DNA from: Pseudomonas paeninsulae
GTDB taxonomy: Bacteria > Pseudomonadota > Gammaproteobacteria > Pseudomonadales > Pseudomonadaceae
Direction of reading: 5' to 3'
Assembly (NCBI RefSeq): GCF_035621475.1
Contig: NZ_CP141799.1
Location: 5,196,501-5,260,500 of the forward strand
DNA length: 64,000 bases
Shown piece after piece: positions 39,827 through 49,142 of the stretch (position 1 is its first letter; the number at the start of each line of letters is the position of its first letter). The notes below the pieces were generated by a model. That model did not search any database and had not been told where the DNA came from. It was given only the letters and a program-made list of their open reading frames with translations. The translations under genes and the position numbers were made by a program.

Positions 39827-40690
39827 ATGAATCCAACAACAATCGCCAACAATCCCTCACTCGTGGTCGGCGCGATCTTTTTCGGCTTCATCCTGCTGGA
39901 GCTGGCCTGCGGTTGTTTGCGCCAGGCCAAGGGCCAGTGGCGCGATGTCGCCATCGAGGTGCTCGGCTCGAGCCTGCTGCTCGGCCTGACCTTTCCGCTG
40001 ATCTTCTTCCTTTGCAATGCCCTGCTCGAACACTGGGCGCCGCAGGTGCGCGGCGTGCTGAGTGAGCTGCCCTGGTGGGCCGGCGTCGGTCTGTTGCTGT
40101 TGTGCGACGACATGACCCAATACTGGTGGCACCGTCTGGCGCACCGGCTGCCCTGGCTGTACGCGCTGCACCGCGCGCACCACTCGGCGCAGTACATGAG
40201 CATCCGCATCGTCTACCGCAACAACAGCTTCTATTACCTGCTGATGCCGGGACTCTGGCTGTCCGCCGTGCTGGTCTACCTGGGTCTGGCGGAGGTCTAT
40301 TACGGCTATCTGATCGTCAAGATGGCGGTGATCTTCGGCGCCCACAGCAGCGTCGCTTGGGACGACCGGCTGTACCGTATTCGCGCCCTGCGTCCGCTGA
40401 TGTGGATCCTCGAGCGGACCATCTCGACTCCGGCGACCCACTCCGCCCACCACGGCCAGAACGCCGCCGATGGCGTGACCCATTACAAGGGCAACTTCGG
40501 CAACCTGCTGTTCTTCTGGGACGTGCTGTTCGGCACGGCCAAGATCACCCGGCGCCGGCCCCAGGCCTTCGGCGTGGAAAACCTGCGCCCGGTCAGCTGG
40601 CAGCATGAGCTGTTCTGGCCGCTGGTGCGCAGCCGCATGCCGGGCAAGGCCACCGAGCCCGGCCCGCTGGGCGAGGGGGCCGGCCAATGA
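39827..40690 (+). CDS. Sterol desaturase / fatty acid hydroxylase family protein
   Basis: A di-iron membrane oxygenase of 287 residues. Three histidine clusters are visible: WHRLAHRLP (H-x3-H), HRAHHSAQ (H-x2-HH) and HSAHHGQ (H-x2-HH), among hydrophobic segments such as IFFGFILLELACG and LLLGLTFPLIFFL. The substrate in bacteria is usually unknown and need not be a sterol. It is translationally coupled (ATGA) to the FMN reductase gene, which could supply electrons. The ATG at 39827 is chosen from a longer open frame. Confidence 0.9.
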   Translation: MNPTTIANNPSLVVGAIFFGFILLELACGCLRQAKGQWRDVAIEVLGSSLLLGLTFPLIFFLCNALLEHWAPQVRGVLSELPWWAGVGLLLLCDDMTQYWWHRLAHRLPWLYALHRAHHSAQYMSIRIVYRNNSFYYLLMPGLWLSAVLVYLGLAEVYYGYLIVKMAVIFGAHSSVAWDDRLYRIRALRPLMWILERTISTPATHSAHHGQNAADGVTHYKGNFGNLLFFWDVLFGTAKITRRRPQAFGVENLRPVSWQHELFWPLVRSRMPGKATEPGPLGEGAGQ

Positions 40691-41280
40691 GTCTGAAACT
40701 GGTGCTGCTGGCCGGCTCCAGTCAGCCGTCCAGCCAATCGGCAAAGGTCGCCGCCTACCTGCAGCGGCGCCTGCTGCAACTGGGCCATTGCGCGGCGGCG
40801 GACCTCAGCCTGATCGATCTCGGCGCCACCCCGCTGCCGTTGTGGCCGGCGCATGACCATGCTGGCGCCTGGGCCGATTGCGCGGCGCTGCTGCGCGAGG
40901 CGGACGGCCTGGTGCTGGTCAGCCCCGAGTGGCACGGCATGGCCAGCCCGGCACTGAAGAACTTCTTCGTCTACGCCGGGCGCCGCGAGCTGGGGCACAA
41001 GCCTGGGCTACTGGTCGGTGTTTCGGCCGGCACGGGCGGCGCCTACCCGCTGAGCGAACTGCGCGCCTCCAGTTACAAGAACTGCCGGCTGTGTTACCTG
41101 CCCGAGCAGCTGATCGTGCGCCAGGTCGAGACGCTGCTCAATGGCGAGACGGCGGTCGACGAGGCCGATGCGCGGATCCGCAGCCGTGCCGACTGGACGC
41201 TCGAGGTGCTGGTGCACTACGCCCAGGCCATGCGCCCGCTACGCACGGCCATCGCGCCGGCCTTCGCCAGCGGCATGTGA
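40687..41280 (+). CDS. NAD(P)H-dependent FMN reductase / flavodoxin-like oxidoreductase
   Basis: A 197-residue flavodoxin-fold protein. N-terminal LVLLAGSSQPSSQSAKVAAY is the phosphate-binding loop for FMN; VLVSPEWHGMASPALKNFFV is the second FMN contact region (SPEW-x-G); LLVGVSAGTGGAYPL follows. Its ATG overlaps the desaturase stop, so the two are likely to work together, perhaps as oxygenase and reductase, though that is inference. Confidence 0.9.
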   Translation: MSLKLVLLAGSSQPSSQSAKVAAYLQRRLLQLGHCAAADLSLIDLGATPLPLWPAHDHAGAWADCAALLREADGLVLVSPEWHGMASPALKNFFVYAGRRELGHKPGLLVGVSAGTGGAYPLSELRASSYKNCRLCYLPEQLIVRQVETLLNGETAVDEADARIRSRADWTLEVLVHYAQAMRPLRTAIAPAFASGM

Positions 41281-41288
41281 GGCCTTGG

Positions 41289-42047
41289 TTACTTGCCGGC
41301 CGAGAGACCGAAGTCGATCGCCAGGTCGGCGCCAGTGATGGCCTCGGCCTCGGGTTGGCACAGGTACCAGACCAGCTCGGCGACTTCCTCGGGACGCAGG
41401 AAGCGCGCTTCGCGGCCCTGTGGGTAGAGGCTTAGCAGTTCGCGCTTGTAGGCATTGGGGTTGCCCTTGCCGTAGCGCTCGGCCTGGTAGTCGAGCATCG
41501 GCGTGGCGATGTCGCCGGGCGACACCGTATTGACCCGCACGCCGAACTCGGCCAATTCCAGGGCCAGGGTCTTGCTCAGCATCACCAACGCCGCCTTGCT
41601 CGCGCAGTAGGCCGCCGAGCCGCGGTGCGCCTGTTGCCCGGTACTGCCAGCGATGTTGACGATGCAGCCGCGGCTGTCCTTGAGGTGCGGGATCGCCGCC
41701 TGGCTCATGTAGAACGCCGCCTTGAGGTTGACGCCCATGATCAGGTCGAAATCTTCCTCGCTAAAGTGCTGCACCGGACCTCTGCGCCAGACCCCGGCGG
41801 CGTTGACCACCGCATCCAGGCGGCCGGTAGCGACCAAGGCTTCGGCGATCAGCTCGCGGCAGTTGGTGGCACTGCGCAGGTCGGCGGTGGCGCTGAATTC
41901 CAGCGGCACCTGAGCATTCAACCCATGCAGGTTGTCCTTGTCGATATCGGTGGCGGCGACCCGCCAGTGACTCTGCGAGAAGCGCTTGGCGATGGCGCTG
42001 CCGAGGCCGCCGGCGGCGCCGGTGATCAGGATAACGGGGGTGCTCAT
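41289..42047 (-). CDS. SDR family oxidoreductase
   Basis: A classical short-chain dehydrogenase of 252 residues. Cofactor site LITGAAGGLGSAI (T-G-x3-G-x-G), VNAAGVWRRG (N-A-A-G), and catalytic S-Y-K in NIAGSTG, AYCASKAALV. The aspartate in AATDIDKDN suggests NAD preference. It converges on the FMN reductase gene, ending 8 bases away. Its ATG follows a GGAG site. The substrate is unknown. Confidence 0.92.
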   Translation of the reverse strand: MSTPVILITGAAGGLGSAIAKRFSQSHWRVAATDIDKDNLHGLNAQVPLEFSATADLRSATNCRELIAEALVATGRLDAVVNAAGVWRRGPVQHFSEEDFDLIMGVNLKAAFYMSQAAIPHLKDSRGCIVNIAGSTGQQAHRGSAAYCASKAALVMLSKTLALELAEFGVRVNTVSPGDIATPMLDYQAERYGKGNPNAYKRELLSLYPQGREARFLRPEEVAELVWYLCQPEAEAITGADLAIDFGLSAGK

Positions 42048-42491
42048 AGCAGTGCTCCTCAAGAGTGGTTGGTTAATTCAGTGTAGGTAAGGTTGGGCTC
42101 TGCGTAACTTTTGGGGGGGGCGTGGGCCAGGCCGTTGCGGGCTTGCTCGGCCAGCGCCACGAATTGCGGGCACTGTGCGCTGAAGCGTTGCCGCTCTCGG
42201 GCGATCGAGGCGCTGCCGGCAGATGTGGCGATACTGCTGGAGCTAATTATTGAACATAGCGTTCGATTTCTTGCACATCATGGTTTTGTGATCATAGACA
42301 TGTCAATGCCGGGGTAAATATTCGATGATGAGCGCGGTTCGCGCCTGACGGCGGAGATACCACGGATGCCTGCTGTGCCGGCCCTTGCGGTTCAGTGCCC
42401 ACCCTCATGCTAGCGGGTAGCGCGCTGCCCGGCTCACGCTCGTTCACCTCGCCCTGCCCGGCTTGCCGGCTGGAGAAAAGGTCAGACTCAG
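42048..42491. other. Intergenic region with a possible 3' gene remnant
   Basis: A 444-base divergent gap between SDR and GntR genes. On the minus strand, 42059-42250 reads as about 60 codons of plausible GC-rich coding sequence (ARERQRFSAQCPQFVALAEQ and onward) ending in TGA 12 bases before the SDR start, but it has no start codon and its left part turns AT-rich. It may be a decayed gene tail. The AT-rich block 42244-42315 probably holds promoters. Confidence 0.35.
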
Positions 42492-43157
42492 ATGGCGGAT
42501 AACCTTCAGGAACAACTCTACCAGCGGATCCGCAGTGACTTGCTGGCCGGTCGTTTCCAGCCAGGGGAGCGCCTGAAAATTCGCGACCTCGCCGCTGCCT
42601 GGGGCACCAGCCCGATGCCGGTGCGCGCAGCCTTGCAGCGCCTGGTTACCGAGGGCGCCCTGGAGGGCGAACAGCAGCGCTCCGCGCGAGTGCCGACGAT
42701 GAGCCGCGAGCGCTTCCTGCAGATCACCCAGGTGCGCCTGAGCCTGGAGGGCTTGGCCGTCGAACTGGCCGCACCGCGCCTGGGTAGCGCCGAAATCGAC
42801 CTGTTGCAGGGTTGTATCCTGCGCATGGAGCAGGCGCTGGAGCGGCGCGATGTACCTGCTTACCTGCAAGACAACAGCCTGTTCCACCTGACCCTGTATC
42901 GCGCCTGCGCCAACCCGATCCTGCTGCGGATGATCGAATCGCTGCGCCTGCAAATCGGGCCTTTCTTCAACCGCTTGTTTACCGGCACGAATCAGTTACT
43001 GCACCTCAATGACTTCCACGAAGCCACCTTCAAGGCGTTGCAGGCCGGTGACGGCAAGGCGGCGCGCGCGGCGATGGAGCAGGACCTGAGTTACTTCGAC
43101 GAGTACCTGCTCAACCTGCTAGGGCTGGAAAGTGGTGGGGTACAGGCGCGCAATTAA
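42492..43157 (+). CDS. GntR family regulator (FadR-like, FCD domain)
   Basis: A 221-residue regulator: winged helix with LYQRIRSDLLAGRFQPGERL and LAAAWGTSPMPVRAALQRLV (N-terminal 60 residues), then an all-helical FCD ligand domain with DNSLFHLTLYRACANPILL and FHEATFKALQAGD, which holds the metal-binding histidines typical of FCD proteins. Such regulators sense small organic acids. No target is obvious; the SDR gene is divergent. Confidence 0.92.
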   Translation: MADNLQEQLYQRIRSDLLAGRFQPGERLKIRDLAAAWGTSPMPVRAALQRLVTEGALEGEQQRSARVPTMSRERFLQITQVRLSLEGLAVELAAPRLGSAEIDLLQGCILRMEQALERRDVPAYLQDNSLFHLTLYRACANPILLRMIESLRLQIGPFFNRLFTGTNQLLHLNDFHEATFKALQAGDGKAARAAMEQDLSYFDEYLLNLLGLESGGVQARN

Positions 43158-43207
43158 ATCGCTGACACCGAGTTTTTGTCTTGCCACTTTCACCGTTCTG
43201 GCCGGCT

Positions 43208-44062
43208 TTAATCGCGGACACAGTCCAGTGGCTGCTCGCGCCAAGCGGGCCAGACTTGTTCCCAGCCCAGGCTATGGCTGACCTCGGGAAGTACGGCACT
43301 TTGCAAGCAGACTCCAGTACCCATAGCTTCACGATAACGCTGGAGTAGTACGGGTGGCACGACTCGATCATCGGCGCCGAAGAGATGGCGCTGGGGTATC
43401 TGCGCCAGACGTTGGCGTTGATCGAGCGGTTCCAGCGAGCCGTTCAGTGGGCTGAGCCCGTGCAGGCTGGCCCATTGGCGTGGGCTTAGGTTGCCGGCTA
43501 GGGTCTGCACCAAAGCAATATCGTCACGGCGGACGGCCAGCAGCAGTGCCAAGGCTGCACCGCCTGAATAACCGACCAGCTCGAAATCCTGATTGCCATA
43601 GCGAGTTTTAATCAGTGTTAGTGCCTGGTCGAGGCTGTCGAGCACTTCCTTGGAGAAGCGCCGGTCGGTCCAGAGCGCGCTGCGACAATCGAGGGGCGTG
43701 ACGAACTGGCAGGGACGCGCAAGATAAAGGCTGGGCGTTGGATCGCCGAAGGCCAGGCCGGCGACGAGCAGGTGGCGTGGACTGGGATCCAGGCTGGGTT
43801 GCGTGGAAGTGGCCCAGGCGCGGCCGTCACCTTCTAGGTAAATCCGAATTCGGGATGGCATCGGACGCAGCGGCGGGATGCCGACGGTCAGGGGAAAGGG
43901 CAGTGTGGGGAGCGTCTCCAGTTGTACCGCATGGCGGCTGGCGAGTGCCTGCAATGCCTGATGGGGTGATTGACAACCGCTCAACGCGGCACCGAGTAGC
44001 AGTGCCGCGCCTTGCAGCCAAACACCGACCCGCCGGAGCGGGCCGAGGTTTGCCGTCTTCAT
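43208..44062 (-). CDS. Alpha/beta hydrolase lipoprotein
   Basis: A 284-residue protein with a lipoprotein signal: a hydrophobic stretch then LLGAALSGC-QS (lipobox with C30). The mature part has an alpha/beta hydrolase elbow ELVGYSGGAALALL (G-x-S-x-G), aspartate in LFGADDRVVPP and histidine in PEVSHSLGWE. Its ATG overlaps the autotransporter stop (ATGA), so it is co-translated with that gene. It may act at the outer membrane as an esterase. The substrate is unknown. Confidence 0.85.
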   Translation of the reverse strand: MKTANLGPLRRVGVWLQGAALLLGAALSGCQSPHQALQALASRHAVQLETLPTLPFPLTVGIPPLRPMPSRIRIYLEGDGRAWATSTQPSLDPSPRHLLVAGLAFGDPTPSLYLARPCQFVTPLDCRSALWTDRRFSKEVLDSLDQALTLIKTRYGNQDFELVGYSGGAALALLLAVRRDDIALVQTLAGNLSPRQWASLHGLSPLNGSLEPLDQRQRLAQIPQRHLFGADDRVVPPVLLQRYREAMGTGVCLQSAVLPEVSHSLGWEQVWPAWREQPLDCVRD

Positions 44063-46614
44063 CAGAAGTCGTAACGCACTTTGGCGGTGAAGGTGTCGGC
44101 GTCGAAGTCGCTCTTGCCGACATAGTCATAGCTGGCGCCCAGGGTCACAGCGCCGAGGTGATAGTCCAGCCCCACACCCGCTTCATAGCTGTTGCGGGCC
44201 GGCTTGGCGCCGAAGGTGGTGAAAGGCGTTCCGCCCAGGACAAAGGTCGATGTGCTGGCAGCCTGGTCCGCGATGAAGTCATGGTAGGCCATCAGCTTGG
44301 CTTGCGGCTCCAGGGTACCTTGGCCTACGGCGAAGCTGCCTGCCAGGCGAATGCCGGCACCCAGTTCGCCGACTTCATAACGCTGGCCCTCTACTTTCAA
44401 GGCGGCAGAAGAGCCCTTTTCACGATAACCATCGATCTCCACCTGGCTGTAGCGAGCGGCCAGGCGTGGTTCGATCAGCAGCTCGTTGCTCAGGTGATAG
44501 CTGTAGCCGCCGACCAGGTTCACACCCAGCAGATTGCTGTCGTAGTCGCCCTTGGCCTTGGTGGTGGCGATATGGCGCTCGCTGCTGTTGTCGTTGACGC
44601 CGTAGGTCAGGCTGCCGTCGAGGAAGTAGTTGCCCAGCTCATAGCCGCTGTACAGGGTGAAGGCATGGCCTTCCACTTCGGTATCGTTGCCGGTATTGCT
44701 GTTGACGTCGGTGTTGAGGAAGCTGTACGCCAGACCCAGAGTCAGCTGGTCGTTCAGCTTGCCGTCGGCACCCACGGCGATGCCGCGGCTGTAGGCGTTG
44801 TAGCCGGCGATGCCGTCGCGCAGATCCTGGTTGGCATCGCTGTACAGCGCCTGAACCCAGACACCGGTCTCGGTCAAGGCGTCACCCGAGGACAGGCCCT
44901 GGCGCACGCTGCTGGTGCGGTTACCGGTGACGTTGCTGACCAGGTTCTGGCCGCTAACGGCAGCAGAGGTAGAGCCACCGTTGACTTGTGGCGCCAACTG
45001 CTCTGAGAGTTTGGCCAGCGCCGCTGGATTTTCCGAGGCGGCGATAAAGGCCAGGCGAACCGGGTCGCTGGGATTGCTTAGGGCCAACTGGTTAAGTACC
45101 AGCTGACTGAAGGTCGCACCGGCGGCCTGGGCATTGCGTGAGCCGCCAGACTGAGCGATGGCAGTGCTCATCTCGCCAACACTCTTGCCGGTCACCTTTG
45201 CGATGATTTCATTGCCTTGAACGGCATAGGTATCGACCTTCAATAGGGACGAACTGCTGACCACACTCAGGCCATTGTTCTCGATGCTGCCGGCCGTGAT
45301 CAACTTGTAGTCGCTGCCCTTGGCGGAGAAGTCGCTGCCCTTGGCGGCCAGCTTGATTTGCGCGCCCTTACTGAATTCGGCCGTACCGGAAACATCGAGG
45401 ATGGCCTTGTTCGCATCGGTCGCGCTGCTCAGGCTCATGCCCAGCGAGGAGTTGCCGGAGACGTATAGGTTGCCGTCGATGCTGGTGTGAGTTTGACCCA
45501 GCTCAAGGTGGCCGACGATCTGATCGGAGGTGCTGCCCACGTCGATCCAGCTATTGTCCTTCATACGGATATTGGCGCCGTCGGCGCTGGCGTCGGTGCC
45601 GTTGAAGGTCACATTGCCATTGATCTCGATATTGCTCAGGTCGATCAGGTTGCCGGTGATGGTGCCGGCGTCCCAGCTGAGGTAGACCGGGCCGCTGGCC
45701 TCGGAGGCGTCGATGGCCTCGTCCTGGGAGATAATAGTGCCGCTGTTGCGGATTCTCAGCGGGTAGCGGTCGTCTCCGCCCTTAATATCGAAGCTGCCGA
45801 TCTGGATCGCCGCGTCATCGGCCTGGATCGAACCGGTGTTGATCACCTGGGCCGCCGAGCTGGCGAAACTTACGCCGTCGAGCATCAGGCCTACGGCGTC
45901 TTCGCCTTGGGCGATGATGCTGCCGTGGTTTTCGACACCACCGAGATCGACCCGATTGCTCCACGTCCCGAATTCATTGGAGGTGGCATCGATGGCCGTG
46001 GCTTCTACACCGCTGACCTGAATCAGACCGTGGTTGACTAGCTTGCCGTCGATTTCGCCGCCCATCAGCAGGATGCCGGTAGCATTGCCGCCTTCGGCCA
46101 TGATCTTGCCGCTGGCGGCGTTGATCAGGTCGCCATGCAGTTCGGATTGGCCGGAAAACTCCAGGGCGCGGATGCCCTCTCCCCCTTGAGTACCACCTTT
46201 TGCACTCAGGGTGCCTTCATTGATCAGATCGCCGTGAATCACTGCGGGATCAATAAGTATGGCGACGGAACCGCCACCGTTAACTGCGATGCTGCCTTTA
46301 TTGATCAGGCTGCCAAGAATCTCTGTGGAGCTGAAACCATTGGTTAGATCCAAGGCTTGGATATGACTGCCGCTTGCATTGACCGTGGAGTTAAATATTA
46401 AGTCTTTTTCAAATGTCGTACTGTCGATCTCAACGACTTCATATTCGCTATTTTCACTAGTGAAAGATCCAGTTATTTCAACGGTTTCACTATAGATTTT
46501 ATCGGTTATGTATAGCCCGGCATTGGTCAGCTCCAGGCTCTGCGCATATACCGGCAGAGCAGCGCCAGTCACGGCCAGGGCGAGGAGGGTTTTACGGAAA
46601 GAGGCAGACGACAT
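44062..46614 (-). CDS. Autotransporter (type V secretion) with C-terminal beta-barrel
   Basis: An 850-residue autotransporter. The signal peptide ends near ...LPVYA-QS. The passenger (about 30-480) is made of short repeats such as HGDLINEGTLSAKGG and DGKLVNHGLIQVSG, typical of a right-handed beta-helix, then a linker. The barrel (about 590-850) has VWVQALYSDANQDL, NLVGGYSYHLSNELLIEPRL and the ending KVRYDF, with the expected terminal phenylalanine. No protease or lipase active site is visible in the passenger, so an adhesin or surface-structure role is more likely. It lies in an operon with a lipoprotein hydrolase. Confidence 0.92.
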   Translation of the reverse strand: MSSASFRKTLLALAVTGAALPVYAQSLELTNAGLYITDKIYSETVEITGSFTSENSEYEVVEIDSTTFEKDLIFNSTVNASGSHIQALDLTNGFSSTEILGSLINKGSIAVNGGGSVAILIDPAVIHGDLINEGTLSAKGGTQGGEGIRALEFSGQSELHGDLINAASGKIMAEGGNATGILLMGGEIDGKLVNHGLIQVSGVEATAIDATSNEFGTWSNRVDLGGVENHGSIIAQGEDAVGLMLDGVSFASSAAQVINTGSIQADDAAIQIGSFDIKGGDDRYPLRIRNSGTIISQDEAIDASEASGPVYLSWDAGTITGNLIDLSNIEINGNVTFNGTDASADGANIRMKDNSWIDVGSTSDQIVGHLELGQTHTSIDGNLYVSGNSSLGMSLSSATDANKAILDVSGTAEFSKGAQIKLAAKGSDFSAKGSDYKLITAGSIENNGLSVVSSSSLLKVDTYAVQGNEIIAKVTGKSVGEMSTAIAQSGGSRNAQAAGATFSQLVLNQLALSNPSDPVRLAFIAASENPAALAKLSEQLAPQVNGGSTSAAVSGQNLVSNVTGNRTSSVRQGLSSGDALTETGVWVQALYSDANQDLRDGIAGYNAYSRGIAVGADGKLNDQLTLGLAYSFLNTDVNSNTGNDTEVEGHAFTLYSGYELGNYFLDGSLTYGVNDNSSERHIATTKAKGDYDSNLLGVNLVGGYSYHLSNELLIEPRLAARYSQVEIDGYREKGSSAALKVEGQRYEVGELGAGIRLAGSFAVGQGTLEPQAKLMAYHDFIADQAASTSTFVLGGTPFTTFGAKPARNSYEAGVGLDYHLGAVTLGASYDYVGKSDFDADTFTAKVRYDF

Positions 46615-46882
46615 GATTTCTTCCTTGGGTACTTTATCGTGCTAAAACTGGTCGCTTCCTTACGAGGCATCTATTACGAGCGGTCTGTCACCGGCTATGC
46701 CAGGCGACAGAGCGCTGCACAAGGAAGCCGGCGCATACTAGCTAAATAGATGGCCTTTTAATATCGAAATGTACTGACGGAGAATCGACAGATTCAAGCG
46801 GTCGCCTGAGCCACGGTTGAAGGCGGGACGCAACCTATCTCACGCCTGCGCTCTGACGCCGACTGGGTGACTTTGTGAGGAC

Positions 46883-47293
46883 TCAGTTCTCCAGCCAGAC
46901 ATCGCGTACCCAGTGCCATACCGAGTCCCAGGTTTCTTCTTCGCTCTGCTCGCCGGTGTCGCCTTCCCAGAGCACTACGGTGCCGTCCTGTTCGACGCAG
47001 TAGTAGTTGCCGCGATCCTCGCAGATCGGCACCAGCTCACGCGATACACCCAGCGACCAGGCCACCGAGGCGACTTCCGGCAGGTAGGTGTGTGATTGCG
47101 GATCGGCGGCGGTGACGGGCTCGAGGCGGCCGTAGACCACGTCGCTGACCTTGAGTAGGAATTCGCGCAGCTCGAACGGCAGGTTGATCAGGATCTGCTC
47201 CTCAATCTCCACCAGCAGTTCTTCTTCCGGCAGCTCCAGGGCGACCGGTACGGGTTCGTTCATTTCACGCAGTTGTTCGATGACTTCTTCCAC
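46883..47293 (-). CDS. SMI1/KNR4 family protein
   Basis: A 136-residue acidic protein. The family core is visible as LEIP-like PEEELLVEIEEQILINLPFE, LREFLLKVSDVVYG, then LVPICEDRGNYYCVEQDGTV and a C-terminal DSVWHWVRDVW. SMI1/KNR4 domains are common as immunity or housekeeping interaction modules. No toxin gene lies next to it here, so I treat it as an orphan. A terminator separates it from the Tim44 gene upstream. Confidence 0.85.
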   Translation of the reverse strand: MEEVIEQLREMNEPVPVALELPEEELLVEIEEQILINLPFELREFLLKVSDVVYGRLEPVTAADPQSHTYLPEVASVAWSLGVSRELVPICEDRGNYYCVEQDGTVVLWEGDTGEQSEEETWDSVWHWVRDVWLEN

Positions 47294-47435
47294 GGGGTGG
47301 ACTCCAGCAGCAAGGCAGAATGACGGGGGTAGCGACGGTGAGCCCCGCGCTATGCAGCGAAGAGGCTCTCCCGCGTTGGCTTTTTACTCTGCCCGGCCTG
47401 ACCGAACAAGAGGGATTGGCTCCTGGGAAACACAA

Positions 47436-47456
47436 AACCCGGGACAAGCCCGGGTT
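47436..47456. terminator. Terminator between the Tim44-domain and SMI1 genes
   Basis: An 8-bp perfect stem AACCCGGG / CCCGGGTT with an ACAAG loop. On the minus strand it is followed by TTGTGTTT, so it can end the Tim44-domain transcript 21 bases after its stop. Confidence 0.75.
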
Positions 47457-47477
47457 GTGTGTGAAGCCAGCGGCTCG

Positions 47478-48329
47478 TTAGCCGTTCTGGCGGATACCGG
47501 CTACCAGCCAAGGCTGGCTGTCACCGGCTTCACGCTCCAGGCGCCAGCTTTCGCTGAACACTTCGCCCTGGTCGAAGCGCGAGGTCTTCGCCACACCGGT
47601 AAAGGTCAGGGTGGCGACGGTCTTGTCGCTCAGGTCGTCGACACCATCCAGTTGCACGTCGAGGTTGTCGACGTAGGTGGACTGGAAGCCCTCACCCAGC
47701 TCGGCGCGCTCGCCCTTGAGGAACTCGAGCAGCTGCGGGGTGACGAACTCGGCGATCTTGTCCATCTCGTCGGCGTCCCAGTGCTGCTGCAGGCTGAGGA
47801 AGTGCTCGCGGCCGGCGCTGACGAAGCTTTGTTCGTTGAACCAGGCCGGGGCATTGATCACTGGCTTGTGCGCAGCGGCGCTGCCACCACCGAAGATCGA
47901 GGTCGGTGCCGCCTGAGCAGGCATCTCGCGCTGCATGGGCGCGCCATTGGCGCTGAGCGGGCCGGCCTGCTTGCGCCGGGAGGCGAGGAAGCGGAACAGC
48001 AGGAAGGCGATCAGACCGAAGATCAGCATGTCCATGATCTGCAGGCCTTCGAAGCCATCCCCCATGAACATCGAGGCGAGCAGGCCGCCAGCAGCCAGAC
48101 CGGCCAATGGACCAAGCCAGCGCGACGCGCCGCTGGCCGCCGCAGGCTGACGACCGGCGGTCGGCGTGCTAGCGCTGCTCGAGGTTGGCGACGAGGTCTG
48201 GCGGGTCTGGTGGCTCGGTGCGGAGCCGAAGGATTTAGCACCGCCAAAACGCTTGGCTTCGGCATCAAAACTCATGGTAAGGCCCAAACTCAGGCACATG
48301 GCCAGGGCAATGCTGAGGAAACGCTGCAT
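47478..48329 (-). CDS. Tim44 domain-containing protein
   Basis: A 283-residue protein with a signal-like hydrophobic N-terminus (MQRFLSIALAMCLSLGLTMS), a serine/threonine/alanine-rich linker, a transmembrane helix (GLQIMDMLIFGLIAFLLFRF) and a C-terminal Tim44-like domain (WFNEQSFVSAGREHFLSLQQ ... SESWRLEREAG). The bacterial family is of unknown function, perhaps membrane-protein related. The ATG at 48329 was chosen; the longer open frame upstream is not coding. Confidence 0.9.
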   Translation of the reverse strand: MQRFLSIALAMCLSLGLTMSFDAEAKRFGGAKSFGSAPSHQTRQTSSPTSSSASTPTAGRQPAAASGASRWLGPLAGLAAGGLLASMFMGDGFEGLQIMDMLIFGLIAFLLFRFLASRRKQAGPLSANGAPMQREMPAQAAPTSIFGGGSAAAHKPVINAPAWFNEQSFVSAGREHFLSLQQHWDADEMDKIAEFVTPQLLEFLKGERAELGEGFQSTYVDNLDVQLDGVDDLSDKTVATLTFTGVAKTSRFDQGEVFSESWRLEREAGDSQPWLVAGIRQNG

Positions 48330-48454
48330 GTTTAGCTGTCTCTTGGTGGTTGGAACGCTGCGCGGCATCTTGCCCGCCAGCCGCGCGGAAAACCAGTCAT
48401 AGAGTGTTTCGGGCTTTTGCTTTTCGCTCAACGGTATGACCTCGGCGCCGCCAC

Positions 48455-49033
48455 TTACCGGCGCAACAGCATCTGCAGCGGCCCGTAGCGCAGCTGCCGG
48501 CGCAGGAAGGCGCGGAACTCGGCGGGGTCTTCCTCGGGGTGACGCAACCAGTGGATGAAACTGCGCAAGTAGGCGCCGGTCAGCAGGCTTTCCTCGGCGA
48601 TGCGTTGCAGGTGGCGGCTTTCCCGCCGGGCACCTTCGCGCCACCATTGCACGGTGCGACTGATGCGCAGCAGGCCGAGTACCTGCAGGTGCAGATGCGC
48701 GGGCTCGAGTTTGTACAGCAACATCTGCCCGGTCACCGAGCGGTGCGCGGCCAGGCTGTCGAGCCAGGCGACCAGCAGCTCTTCCAGGCACTTGGCCGGC
48801 TCCAGTGCACCGAGGTCGGCGGCGCTGCTGCGCACCAGCATGGCGCGGTCGGCGCGGTCGAACCAGGCGTCGACCAGTTGATCCTTGTCCCGGTAGTGGC
48901 CGGCGATGGCGTCCAGGCCAACGTTCAGGTGCGCGGCCACATCGAACAGGTGCAGGCACTCCCAGCCACAGGCGTCGGCCAGTTGCAGCGCCGAATCGAG
49001 GATCTGTTCGGCTTTAACGGTCGGTTTTTTCAT
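48455..49033 (-). CDS. TetR family transcriptional regulator
   Basis: A 192-residue regulator: HTH region AEQILDSALQLADACGWECL, HLFDVAAHLNVGLDAIAGHY and RDKDQLVDAWFDRADRAM, followed by a helical ligand domain. The tyrosine-rich recognition part (AIAGHYRDKDQL) matches TetR spacing, although the domain is somewhat divergent. ATG at 49033; the extension to 49093 is unlikely. Some relatives are filed as COQ9-like. No target is indicated. Confidence 0.85.
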   Translation of the reverse strand: MKKPTVKAEQILDSALQLADACGWECLHLFDVAAHLNVGLDAIAGHYRDKDQLVDAWFDRADRAMLVRSSAADLGALEPAKCLEELLVAWLDSLAAHRSVTGQMLLYKLEPAHLHLQVLGLLRISRTVQWWREGARRESRHLQRIAEESLLTGAYLRSFIHWLRHPEEDPAEFRAFLRRQLRYGPLQMLLRR

Positions 49034-49090
49034 CGGCTCACCTCGCACTCGAGTATGGGCCGGCAGTGGGATAGCGGTGGCTGCAAACGA

Positions 49091-49115
49091 CAAACGGAGC
49101 CGAGGGCTCCGTTTG
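49091..49115. terminator. Hairpin terminator between the TRAP binding protein and TetR genes
   Basis: An 11-bp perfect stem CAAACGGAGCC / GGCTCCGTTTG with a 3-base loop, weakly T-rich on the minus strand side. It ends the TRAP binding protein transcript. Confidence 0.7.
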
Positions 49116-49142
49116 TGCTGTGCTGCAGAGGTGCAGAAACCG

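Noticed and set aside
42059..42250. Possible small gene on the minus strand before the SDR gene.
   Set aside because: Coding-like composition but no start codon, and the left part is AT-rich; kept only as a possible remnant.
46883..47293. SMI1/KNR4 protein as immunity of a toxin system.
   Set aside because: No toxin, effector or polymorphic repeat gene adjoins it.
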